Source of the DNA: Silene latifolia
Taxonomy: Eukaryota; Streptophyta; Magnoliopsida; Caryophyllales; Caryophyllaceae
Assembly: GCF_048544455.1 (NCBI RefSeq)
Contig: NC_133532.1
Span: 19,656,948-19,720,947, forward strand
Reading direction: 5' to 3'
Length of the DNA: 64,000 nt
Part shown: one piece after another, positions 1-9,539 of the stretch
How positions within the stretch are numbered: the first letter of the stretch is position 1
Layout: each line of letters opens with the position of its first letter
Translations under genes and position numbers: made by a program
The notes under the pieces: generated by a model
What the model saw: only the letters and a program-made list of their open reading frames with translations
Told to the model about the DNA's origin: nothing
Database searches by the model: none

Positions 1-448
1 GAGAAATTGAATGTCATAAATGTGCAAATGAGACAAACATGCTATGCAAGGAGTACTACTCTCAAAATTCCTAATGAACTGGTCATGAATGTCACCAGTT
101 ATGGCTCTAAAACTCAGAATTTTTAAGTAGTTTGCCAGTTTATAGGTCAAGTCTAAACAGTCAGCTATTATTTGAACAGAAATTCGTAGACTATGCGTAT
201 GACAAGGCTGAAAACCATCAATAAAGTGCAAGGCTCAAGTAATATGACAAGTTATAGTGCAATTTCATCACGGGAATCTACCGTTCCGACTCAACCTAAA
301 TGCAAAAATAAACGTGAAATTTTTTTTTGAATTTTTAACAATTTCTAATTTTTTTGGATTTTTGATTTTTGAAAATAAACAACAAATGCAAACTGAAGAA
401 TTAAACGTGAATGCAAAACAAATGCAGATGCAGACTCAAAAGGATGCA

Positions 449-724
449 ATACCCTCCCCAAACCAAAACGGACAACGCCCTCGTTGTCCTCCAGCATACA
501 CCAGCAGAAAAATGGGGAATGGGAGTATACAACCAATAAAATAAAAATAAAGGAGACGAAAATAAAAGAGTAAGAAGACATACAAAACACGAACTTCCCC
601 AAACCAGCCAGAAAACTGGGGAAGTGAGTAGACCAGTAGCTACTCGTCGTCGGCACCGCCGTCTCTCAGGTACTCCGACTCAGCAAAACGGTCTCCCCAA
701 ACCAGCAACAAACAAGGGGGAGAC
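449..724 (-). other. Three hairpins with constant apex and covarying stems (3' UTR of element A)
   Basis: Perfect inverted repeats lie at 691-698/717-724 (8 bp), 593-601/617-625 (9 bp) and, with bulges, 449-460/513-528. Inside the last is a further perfect 8-bp hairpin, 470-477/482-489, with a 4-nt loop. On the minus (RNA) strand each of the three has a TCCCC/GGGGA inner stem and a GGTTT right before GGGGA. The outer pairs differ between copies but still pair. All lie just 3' of the env-like stop. Confidence 0.75.
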
Positions 725-761
725 TCGGTCGTCGTCACCCAGTGGTCCTCCGGACCGGCAC

Positions 762-2532
762 TTAGAACGGAGGGTCACTGCTCCTCTCGGCAGCTCTCGT
801 GCCGCCGCTGCTCGCCCAGAACCGCACCTCTCGTGCTACCTCTGTCTCCTCCGGCTCCTCCTCTGAGTCAGAAGAAGGTGGAGGGTACCCGTCCGCTGGG
901 TATCGGTAGAAGGAAGGATGCGGCCACCCCTCTGGAATCGGTCGCCGGGCTCGGATCTGGAACTCGTAGAGCGGGAATACAGCCAAGGCCATATCCCGTC
1001 TCATCTCAGTAAGGTACCTGCACAAATCCGGAGGCAAGGCATCACGACGCCCTTGGTCTGTGACCGCGGGCGCCTCTAAAGCAGGAGGGCAGACAAAGTT
1101 GGCCGGGAAAACCGAACCAGAAGGAGGGTCAAGTGGAGGTGGAGTATGAGTGGGTGTGGGTGTAGGCTGAGGCGTGGGTGTCGGTCCAGCCTGGGCCTGA
1201 GTCTGAGCCTGGGAGCTAGAAGAAGCTCCGGCCTCCCGCTTCCTCTTCTTAGAGGAAGAAGAGGGAGGGGTGAAGGTAAGGTGGTAGGTAGGTGGAGGTG
1301 GCCTCGCTCCCTCAGCAGCAGTAGGGAGCGGTGAAAGTGGCGGAAGGGTAGAGCACGGCAAGGTGACAGACGTGGAACCACAGATCTTCCACGTCCTCGC
1401 GCTCCCCTTCGCCTTTGGGAACCAGGTCAAGACAGCCATGGCATCGAGGTCAAGGTAAGCCATCTCGTCAGGTGAAGTGAGTGAAGGGTCAGTGGGGTAA
1501 AGGTGACGGGCGATCCTAGTCACTAGCCCGCCGCAGACAATAGCGGTCTTGACCCGAGTCCCAATTCCGTTCCAATGCTGAGCTACCAGATAGGCAATGT
1601 TTAGAACAAACGGGGAACCGGAGTCAATGTTGAGGTACCCCGCGAGAATCGCTAGCTCAGTGTTGGTCAAGTTATTGGGCTCAGGGCGCCCAAAAATAGT
1701 CTCACCTAACAAACGCAAGTAGTAACGGGGCGCAGGTAAGTGAACGTGAGCTCCCTTCCGTGAGTGGAAGGGAGTGTGAGACAGAGCAGCCCAGAGTGGC
1801 TGAAGAAGGTCTCGAGGTGGGTCAGTGAGGCCGTCACTAACTAGGCCTAAAACCTGCCCAAACTGAGCCAAAGTCCAGTGATGTGACTCATTGCGGAGTC
1901 GAAAGTAAATACAGGAACTGGAGTGGTCAGCAGTGTAAGAGTCGGTGTCAAAAGAGTAGGAGCTAAAAAACTCGTACGTAAGGGTACGAATGGTAGCCTC
2001 CGCATGGTAATCGACCGACATACCCGTCCCGTTTAATAAACTACAGACCTCCTCGTAGATGCCTAAGGTCTCTAGGTCAGCTCGTGCAAGGAAACGGGTG
2101 GAGGAGAGGGGGCAACGAAGTAAGGCGGCTAACCGTGTCCGGTGAGCCTCAGAAGTGAAACGTACCGAGGGCATCTTCGGTAGAGGTGTGAGAGCGCCTC
2201 TCTTGTAACAATGTACCTCGGAAGGGCTGGAAGTGATGGCTAATCGCTAGCCCGCCGGGTGTGTCCTCGGTGGCACCATACCAAGTGCGGGAAACGGGGC
2301 CTCGAATCCGCAATCCAAAGAAAGAGAAAGGCCTCGGGAGTGATGGTGGTGAAGCTCGAACCGAGCTCCCGGCTGAGCTGGGTGCGCCGTAGACTGTCCC
2401 TGCAGCTGAGACAAGTAAAACTGGTGCTGTGGTGGTGACTGAGGCAGAGCTAGTGGTAGCAGTAGGAGCCACTTGCTCGCTCGCAGACGAGCTGGAGGAC
2501 GTACTAGTAGAAGAAAGAGAACTCGCGTCCAT
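762..2532 (-). pseudogene. Athila env-like ORF (PF03078-like), one frameshift
   Basis: The long frame 2174-762 gives 470 residues with the pattern of the Athila ORF family: LETLGIYEEV near residue 35, a YEFFSS element near 68, IYFRLRN near 89, and FGQVLGL near 105, followed by a Pro/Ser/Thr-rich region with a basic KKRKR stretch and an acidic C-terminus (SDSEEEPEET). A Ser/Thr-rich start begins at ATG 2532 in another frame and overlaps at 2149-2174, so one frameshift separates the two parts. The role of this ORF family is unknown; it is called env-like by position. I see no clear signal peptide or membrane segment. It is better preserved than the gag of the same element. Confidence 0.7.
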
Positions 2533-3920
2533 CCTGCATATTATCAAAGGGCATGAATAAGGTGAGGTAGCTGCTAACCGTGGTTAAAACAACCGCTAAC
2601 CAACATGTGACAGCAAAGAGAAAGGCCCTATTGGTCGAAACAATCGACGTACAGCAATCAAAACCAAACAATTCCTCAAAGATTTTTCGAAAAACAGCAT
2701 GTGAGTGGTGAATAAATGATGAAGCAGCGACTGCCAAGGGCTAAAACAGCATGAAACCAGAAATGGGGGCATGTATGACTCTGGGCAGTCGAGAATAATC
2801 ACTCACAGCGCGAGATTCCTAACAATGTACATCAAGTAATGGCGATAGGGGACGGGAAAACAGATAACAGCAGCAAAAGGTAGTCAAGAAGCAGATTAAG
2901 CATAGCATGGCAGCATAAAACCGTCTTACAGTCGATAAATGTCGACTCACAGGGACCCTAGTCGCGGAAATCGCACAAAAATCGAATTAAACATGTAAAA
3001 CACCGAGGAATTGCGATAAGATCATCAATAAGCAAATTAAGGGCATGTAAACACAATCAAATCGAAACAATTCGACTTAGACATGGAATTTTCGAGCCCT
3101 AATTCAAATCACCTCAAGAATTTCTACATAAATCAAGTGAAAATGCAAGGAATGTGATAGAAACACTTACTTGGTGATGATTATCCTATAATAAGAGCAA
3201 ATAAACTTCAAATAGCAATCAACAAAGCGGATTTTTAATCAAAAACCCGCGGAACCCTAATTCCCTTGAAACCCGCGAAATCGAACACAAAAGAGGGGGA
3301 AAATAAGGGGATATTGAAGGTTTAGGTGCTAGCACTAGAATGTAGGTGGTGAATTTGATAAATTTTGGGCAAAAATTGGGGATTTGGGGAAGAAGGAATC
3401 GCAATAAGGGGGAGTGTTAGAGGAAATTAGGGATGAATTAGAAATGAATTAGGAAAATAAGAGTTTTAAGAAGAAAAACTCCCGTCGTTTACTGTTCATT
3501 CCACTCGATCGAGTGGTTTCAACCTCTCGATCGAGGACCTTTGATATCCCCTTTGCTCGATCGAATAAGAAACCTTTCGATCGACCTGTTCCTCTGTGGC
3601 CTTCCTCGATCGAGTAGCCAGCAGACTCGATCGAACCATCTTTCACTCGATCGAGTACAAAAGTACTCGATCGAGGACTTCCTCGTGTATATTTCCTTGA
3701 ATTTCTACCTTTTCTTCCTCGAAATGCGTGCATTTCCCCAAACCTGCGTAAAACAATTCCAAACATATCCCAAATACCAAATACGCAGCAAAACAGTCTA
3801 TAGTCTCAGTCTACGCTAAAAATTGTCTAACTAATTGTCCTAATAAAAACGTAATAAAATCAATTCAAAGGAAATTCAAAACTTGTCTATTACACTTTGT
3901 TACACGGGGCATTTCCCCGT
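2533..3920. other. Non-coding spacer of element A between protease and env-like ORF
   Basis: About 1.4 kb with no credible ORF. In complete Athila elements the 3' part of pol and a leader sit here; no RT, RNase H or integrase motif could be read on the minus strand. It holds the palindrome array at 3504-3675 and a separate GAAATGC/GCATTTC inverted repeat near 3720-3735. AT-rich elsewhere. Confidence 0.7.
3504..3675. repeat. CTCGATCGAG array in the spacer before the env-like ORF (8 sites)
   Basis: Sites start at 3504, 3526, 3556, 3576, 3605, 3626, 3646 and 3666. Intervals are 22, 30, 20, 29, 21, 20 and 20. The core TCGATCGA is intact in all eight. The interval series closely follows that of the LTR array. 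Confidence 0.9.
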
Positions 3921-5454
3921 TTAATTCCCATTAGCTTTCAGTAGCCCCTTCGTGGGCTTCTGACTGGAGGACGTCACTTCAGCGATACTGACCGTCCTCT
4001 TTGATTTCCATGAGCTTGAATTGCTGTTTGCAAGAGGAGGAGGAACATAGTTCAAATCTATGTAGGTTCGAACTGTCTTTGTTCTCGTCGCTCTGTCAGC
4101 TTCCTTAGCCTTCTTGGCTACAGTTTGATTGACAATGGTTCCACCCTGTCCTTTGACTGCTCCTTTCTTGCCTTCATCGTGCACTGCAGCAAGGACAACA
4201 GACGAATTTTTCTCCTTGTTGCTCTCAATCTGAGGCGGAGGGTCAGCAATAATAGCAATATTCTCCAGACTTTCATCCGGAGTGTCAATAATAGGGTCAA
4301 CAGAAGAGAGGGCATTGCAAGGCTGAGCTTGCATGGGAGCCCTCCGGAATTGGGACTGACGAAAAGTCAGCTCCTCATCCCCTACCTGGAAGGTCAAAGT
4401 CTTCCCCGACATCTATCTTCGCTCGGGCGGTGGACAAAAATGGTCTCCCTAAAATGATAGGGGTGTGCACATCTTCGGGGATATCTAGGACGACAAAATC
4501 GACGGGAATAAAGAACTTCCCGATCCGAACAGGTACGTCTTCCGCTACACCTAGTGGCCGTGATAGACTACGGTCGGCCATCTGGACAGTCATGTTGGTG
4601 CAACTCAGTTTTGTCACACCAAGTCTCTTGGCTAGAGACAAAGGTAAAACACTTACGCTAGCGCCTAAATCGCATAGCGCATTATCAATCAATTGGATAC
4701 CTATGTGACAAGGGATCGAAAAACTACCCGGGTCTGATTGCTTAATAGGTAGCTTATTTTGAGATAGGGCTGACCCCATCTCAGTCAAGGCTACGGTCTC
4801 ATTATCATTTATGGTCCTCTCACGTGCTAAAATCTCTTTCATAAATTTCAAGTAAGAAGGTACCTTAGTCAGCAATTCAGTGAACGGCACGGAAACTTCC
4901 AAACTCTTCAAAAGCTCAACAAATTTGCTAAACTGTTGATTAATCTTGGTATTCTGCAGCCGCCTCGGGAAGGGAACAGTAATTGGAATCTCGAGTCCCT
5001 TATTTCTCGCCTCCAAAGTGTCTTCCGGAGCGAGTTCGGTATCCTTTGGACGCTTCTTACCTCTCGAACGAGGCCTTTCTGGTAATTCATCGCTTAAACG
5101 AGCACTAGCAGGCTCTCGAATAAGCTTCCCGTCATCAATGTTACTCGATCGAGCAGTGTGGTCACTCGATCGAGCTACTTCTTCAGCAACTTCAGTCGAT
5201 CGAGCAACATCCCCACTCGATCGACCATCTTCAGCTTCCAGTTCACTCGATCGAGCAGGAAGACTACTCGATCGACCAGATTCTTCACCATTTCCACTCG
5301 ATCGAACTGTTTCAGCACCAGACTTCAGTCGATCGAGTAACTGCTTCGTCGTGAGTCCTTTCCTCTTAGCAGAACACTGTTCATTATCAGCGACAACTTC
5401 CCTTGGGTCTGATTTCTTCATTTCTGGTCCTTCATAAGAGAGACCGCTTCTCAA
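3921..5454 (-). pseudogene. Element A aspartic protease with C-terminal tail, no RT after it
   Basis: The frame 5454-4375 holds a retropepsin-like domain: active-site motif LCDLGASVSVLPL near residue 245 and the flap-downstream motif IILGRPFLSTARAKIDV near its end. A frameshift near 4400 moves the reading into 4412-3921, which carries on with the usual protease exit (LTFQVGDEEL) and then a low-complexity K/S/T-rich tail ending at a stop. In complete Athila elements RT follows here; none is seen. The N-terminal part contains eight palindromic sites (5144-5337) read mostly as repeated RSS tripeptides, so the array kept the reading frame open. Function expected: processing of Gag. Confidence 0.7.
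5144..5337. repeat. CTCGATCGAG array inside the protease ORF (8 sites)
   Basis: Sites start at 5144, 5165, 5195, 5216, 5246, 5267, 5297 and 5328. Intervals are 21, 30, 21, 30, 21, 30 and 31. The core TCGATCGA is present at all eight; outer bases vary (C or G first, G, C or A last). Spacer sequences differ, so this is not a simple tandem duplication of one unit. Confidence 0.9.
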
Positions 5455-5456
5455 CT

Positions 5457-6710
5457 CTATCGATGCACCGTCTCATTTGGGTTCTTGTCATTTTGAGTTG
5501 GCAAATGACCGGGCTTCCTTGAAGATTGATTTTCAGCCAGTTGAGCAACTTGAGTCTCAAGTGCCTTGAATGCCGTGTCCTTCTGTTGTAATTGCTTCGC
5601 AATGGACTGCATCATGGACTTTAACTCGCCCATCTCACTCACCCCACTAGATGACGAAGCACCTTGGTTAGGAGGGTTGAAGGACGGAGGTTTCTGATAG
5701 CCTTGTTGCTTCTGGTGTGGAGGAATATATGGTTGCTGCTGCTGATTTGGAGTGGAAGTTGGATTGAGTACGTTGTGCTGGTTACTCCACCTCAAATTGG
5801 GGTGGATATTTGGCTCGTAATGAGTGTTGTTTTGCCTGTAGTGTTGAAAGGCAGCACATTGCTCATAAGGACTAGGACAATAATCAGCGACATGTCCATC
5901 TACCCCACATCTCGTACAGACGAAAGGACCGTCTGTCATGGCATTAACTGGTACATCCCGGCTTTAGAGCTCCCCTAGTTCGTACTTGTCGAACCTAGCA
6001 GTAAGGGCCTCTAACGCAGCCACTGAAGAGGACTCAGCAGCTCTCCTTTGGTTTCCCCTTGAATTCCCGTATTCAGCCCTATGAGTGGCTAAATCATCTA
6101 TGATTTTCCATCCTTTCGTCGGCCCCAAGTTGTCAGAAAATCGACCGTTGGCTGCAAAGATCTAATATAGCCCCTCGATCATCATATAAACCATTGTAAA
6201 AATGGTTGCACAGACTCCATTTTTCGAAACCGTGATGCGGTATGGTCCGCAACAATTTCTTAAATCGCAGCCATGCCTCGTGAAAGTTCTCGTCGGGACC
6301 TCGTTTGAAATCGGTTATCCGAGCTCTAATGGCAATGGTTCTCAAGAGAAATACTTCTTATAAAATGCCAATGCTAGCGAATTCCAATCTGTTATGCCGT
6401 GAGCAGCTTTGTCTAAATCCCTGTACCACTCCCTCGCAGCATCGCGGAGTGAGAAGATGAACATAGTTTCTTTGATTTGATCAGCTGTCACGCCAGTGGG
6501 AGGTGGTATGGAGCAGCAGTAATCAATGAAAGTCTCCATATGTTGAGCTGCATCTTCCTTCGCAGCTCCCCCGAACTGATTTTTCTCGACCATGCTAATG
6601 TAAGAAGGCTTAGGCTCGAACTTCCTAGCATCTCCAGGCAGTTCGAACCCTTTATAAAGATTGTCAGCGGTGGGCTCGGAGTGACTAGCAATGGTAGCTT
6701 CCTCGGCCAT
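5457..6710 (-). pseudogene. Element A gag, frameshifted
   Basis: The retrotransposon gag fold is recognisable in two frames: 6710-6342 (with residues like FSLRDAAREWYRDL) and 6345-6133 (RFKKLLRTIPHHGF), so there is a frameshift near 6342. Further stops lie between 6133 and 5940, one just before 5939. The 5939-5457 frame carries a CCHC zinc knuckle (CTRCGVDGHVADYC) near its start, then a Q/N-rich stretch. Gag coats genomic RNA in the particle; this copy cannot make an intact product. Another frame change separates it from the protease frame beginning at 5454. Confidence 0.75.
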
Positions 6711-7027
6711 TTCGGGAAATTCTGGGAAAGTGATAGACTCAAGTGATGAATTGGAAACTGGAGAAGATGGTGGATTGTCTTCGAAAAGCTCGTTCTCGTA
6801 AAAGTTACCACGAGAACTGGGCTCTTCCTCGGCCTGTTGCTCTTGAAATAGTCTCCTTTTTACGCGCAGAGATCTCTCAATCTCGGGATCAAAAGGTAGT
6901 AGTGGACCACCCGCGACTGCGCATAAGACGAAACTAAAGACAAGATATGAGAATAGTTTAAGGAACGATGTTCCTTAAACTAAAAGGAGAATTAAAAATA
7001 AAACAGCTAGTAAATTGAACAATTGCC

Positions 7028-7045
7028 TCCCCGGCAACGGCGCCA
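7028..7045 (-). promoter_or_regulatory. Primer binding site, tRNA-Asp(GUC)
   Basis: The plus strand reads TCCCCGGCAACGGCGCCA, the 3' end of plant tRNA-Asp including CCA. The minus strand is therefore the 18-nt primer site TGGCGCCGTTGCCGGGGA, the type used by Athila elements. It fixes the element's orientation and the LTR boundary. Confidence 0.92.
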
Positions 7046-7050
7046 AAATT

Positions 7051-8554
7051 TGACACGTCTGTCGCGTACCTGTCAAAAATAAAACCTAACGGTCTCAACT
7101 AAAAATGTAGTAGAGGCAGTCGAGTATCGAATCCACAGGGAGGAATGTAACTACAGCTATCTATTTCTAATTCTAAGGTAACAATTGGGTTTGATTAATT
7201 TTTGGTTCTAAACTACGGAGTAAAAGGAAGAGAAATAAGGGAGAGCAAAGAAGAAGGGGCAAGAAAATGATTTTAAACTATCAAATAGAGAGGGACATGT
7301 CGGGAATTCGGTTCACTACGGTAGTACAACAACTCGGCAGTAAATGACTCAGACGAACTAATGTGAGACGGATATTAGAAGGTCCTTTCGGTCCACTTCC
7401 CACCCTAAAATACCACTAACTTAACTTTCGTCCTCATTAGGGTAGTCTCTTTGTTTATATAGGCCTATTTAATCCAATCTTTCGATCCAGGGTTAATTGT
7501 AGCCAGATTAATGGGTGACATAGAAGCGTGCACTCAACTAGGTCGAGAATTACAATTATATTGCTATAGTGACAGAGTCTCTTATGTCAATTCGCCTAAT
7601 TCATTCACTACGTCGTCATTATTCTACCGCAGATCCCCTAATCCCAACATGAAGGGATTTAGCTACTCATATTCGTAATAAAACTAACAAACATGTAAAT
7701 TTCAGAGATGACATAATGAAATGATAATAAAAATTGCTAATAGAAATTAGGGCAGAAAGAGACAATAACATAAAACAAGAATTAAACAACAAAGGAAGGT
7801 TAATTATTATTAAAAGGGAAAGAGAATTACAATCCAGCAATTTCCGGCGTAAAGAACGAAATCCGAGCAAAGAAAATCCAACGTCGAAAGTAAACAAGAT
7901 CTAATGTAGAAGAGAGTAAAAACTAGATAAAAAGAATCTTTGGATGGATAGAGAATAAAAAGATGACTAATAACCTAGTTAAACATAGGTTATATAGCCA
8001 AACAAAAAAGTGTTTAAGCGGAATTATTAAAACACGGACTAATTAAAGCCCACAGACGGAAATCCTCTCGATCGAGTAGGTAACACCACTCGATCGACCA
8101 ACGTCTTGGCAGAAACCCCTCGATCGACCAGAAGGGTTCTCGATCGAGGACCAGATCAAATGCAGCTTACTCGATCGAGTGAGGAACAGCTCGATCGAGT
8201 CTTGGGAAGCTTAGGGACCTCTCGATCGTCCTATAAACTGCTCGATAGACCACCAATCAACTCGATAGACCACTTGAGTCTTCAATTCAGCTCACGTCTT
8301 CACCCAAATGCTTCGTAATGCGTGCAACGACACTTCAAGTGCAGCATCTCTCACCGGACAATCCCGTCTCCTCTAAATGCATGCAAAAAGGACGAAATGG
8401 AGCATGGTTTCGCTACTTCCGCGATTATCCCTACAAAAAGGACAAAATACACCAAAGTAGCCAATTCGGGGCAAAATACTATAAAAACAGTATATAAATG
8501 CATAGAAATACGTGCTGAAATAGGCCAAAAAGACTATACATTAGGCACGTATCA
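7051..8554 (-). repeat. 5' LTR of element A
   Basis: On the minus strand it starts TGATACGTGCC (8554 downward) and ends GTGTCA (7055-7051), five bases before the primer binding site; length about 1.5 kb. It holds nine CTCGATCGAG-type sites at 8067-8270. The partner 3' LTR lies left of the window, so identity between LTRs cannot be measured. The short ORFs inside it (for example 7667-7897 and 8106-8318) have no coding signature. Confidence 0.8.
8067..8270. repeat. CTCGATCGAG array inside the LTR (9 sites)
   Basis: Sites start at 8067, 8089, 8119, 8139, 8170, 8190, 8221, 8241 and 8261. Intervals are 22, 30, 20, 31, 20, 31, 20 and 20. The first six carry the intact TCGATCGA core; the last three are decayed (CTCGATCGTC, then CTCGATAGAC twice). 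Confidence 0.9.
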
Positions 8555-8903
8555 CAAAACCCCGGAAATTGTCAACTTAAGACGAACTTAGTTTTTAGCA
8601 AATAGATTATTATCGCCTCCATGTGGGTTCGACACCTTAATTACCGCTAACTATTAGTTAGTAGTTAATTGAGTTTACTTTGATTTAGGTGATATGACTT
8701 TAGCCTTATCGAATATGAAAAAAAGGTGAAGGGGCATTGTGGACAAGGAAAATTTCACCCACTGTTTCTTTTAAAAAAAAACACTTTTCTTTTAAGAGTC
8801 CCACTAAATTTTTAGGTGCAATTTAGAAACCAATTTATTAGATATGACTACGTTGATTTGGTTCATTGTTTCAGGTTCCAAAATCGTCGCTCTGATACTA
8901 CTT
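8555..8903 (-). other. Leader remnant and iMet-type primer site of an older chromovirus
   Basis: Just left of an LTR-like start (TGTAACACCCCC at 8904) the plus strand reads GCTCTGATACTA (8889-8900), whose reverse complement TAGTATCAGAGC is a one-mismatch initiator-Met primer site. This implies a minus-strand Ty3/gypsy element whose internal part lay to the left and was replaced or interrupted by element A. No coding sequence remains. Confidence 0.55.
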
Positions 8904-9534
8904 TGTAACACCCCCATACGCCAAGGTGCCTTACCAAGGACCACCCCAGTTTACGAGCATACATCCACACCATCGTTACAAGTACACATACATATATCAT
9001 TAAGCACACGTTCACATTCCCGTCCTTCTTATCATATTATAACACTACCCTCGCCCGTTATTTCCTCTGTCATGTACCATTATACATAAAGCTTTAGACT
9101 CATCAGTCAACTCATCCATACAGACACGTACACCTAATCTTACTAGCACTTCATCAAAAACATCACATACGCGCATACAAAACTCCACCTATTCCATACT
9201 CATCACGTTACCACATAGGTTACTACATGTGTGACACCCCGCGATAATGCGGAAAATATAAGTAACAAATTTAAGCGGACATTATGAAATTTTTAAAACT
9301 TCTTATTATTAGTTAAAGTCTAACATGCGGGAGTCACTAACAAAATAAAACAAGTGCAATGAAAAGTAAAGTTAGGTTATTAAAAACCAAGTCTAGCAAA
9401 ATAAGGGGAAAAGATATCCCACGAATAACAAGTCTAAAGGTGAGTCTAAGCATAACGATAGACAAAAATCCAACGGTCAAGGTACTCGCTAGCTCACACA
9501 TATCTTCACCCCATAAATGCACCAACTAATACCT
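8904..9534 (-). repeat. Chromovirus-type LTR fragments flanking the Tat solo LTR
   Basis: Begins TGTAACACCCCC at 8904 next to a primer site. A second LTR-like start, TGTGACACCCCGCG, occurs at 9232, so two old LTRs may abut here. The second one continues up to the Tat solo LTR target site at 9535 and resumes at 12003. Right-hand boundaries are not clear. Confidence 0.5.
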
Positions 9535-9539
9535 GTCAT

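Larger units (their letters stand above)
1..8554 (-). mobile_element. Athila-type LTR retrotransposon A (pol-less, 3' end outside window)
   Basis: Read on the minus strand the order is: LTR (8554 to 7051), tRNA-Asp primer site (7045-7028), decayed gag (6710-5457), aspartic protease with a distinct tail (5454-3921), spacer with palindromes (3920-2533), env-like Athila ORF (2532-762), then a 3' untranslated stretch with hairpins that runs off the window. No reverse transcriptase, RNase H or integrase motif is visible between protease and the env-like ORF, so the element looks non-autonomous. Athila assignment rests on the tRNA-Asp PBS, the LTR end GTGTCA followed by aattt, and the long ORF in the place Athila elements carry an env-like gene. 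The 3' LTR and target duplication are not visible. Confidence 0.85.

Noticed and set aside
4946..5437. 163-codon plus-strand ORF opposite the protease
   Set aside because: Shadow of the coding strand and the palindrome array; the minus strand has the retropepsin motifs.
7028..7045. tRNA-Asp-like sequence as a tRNA gene
   Set aside because: Only the 3' 18 nt match, next to an LTR end; it is a primer binding site.
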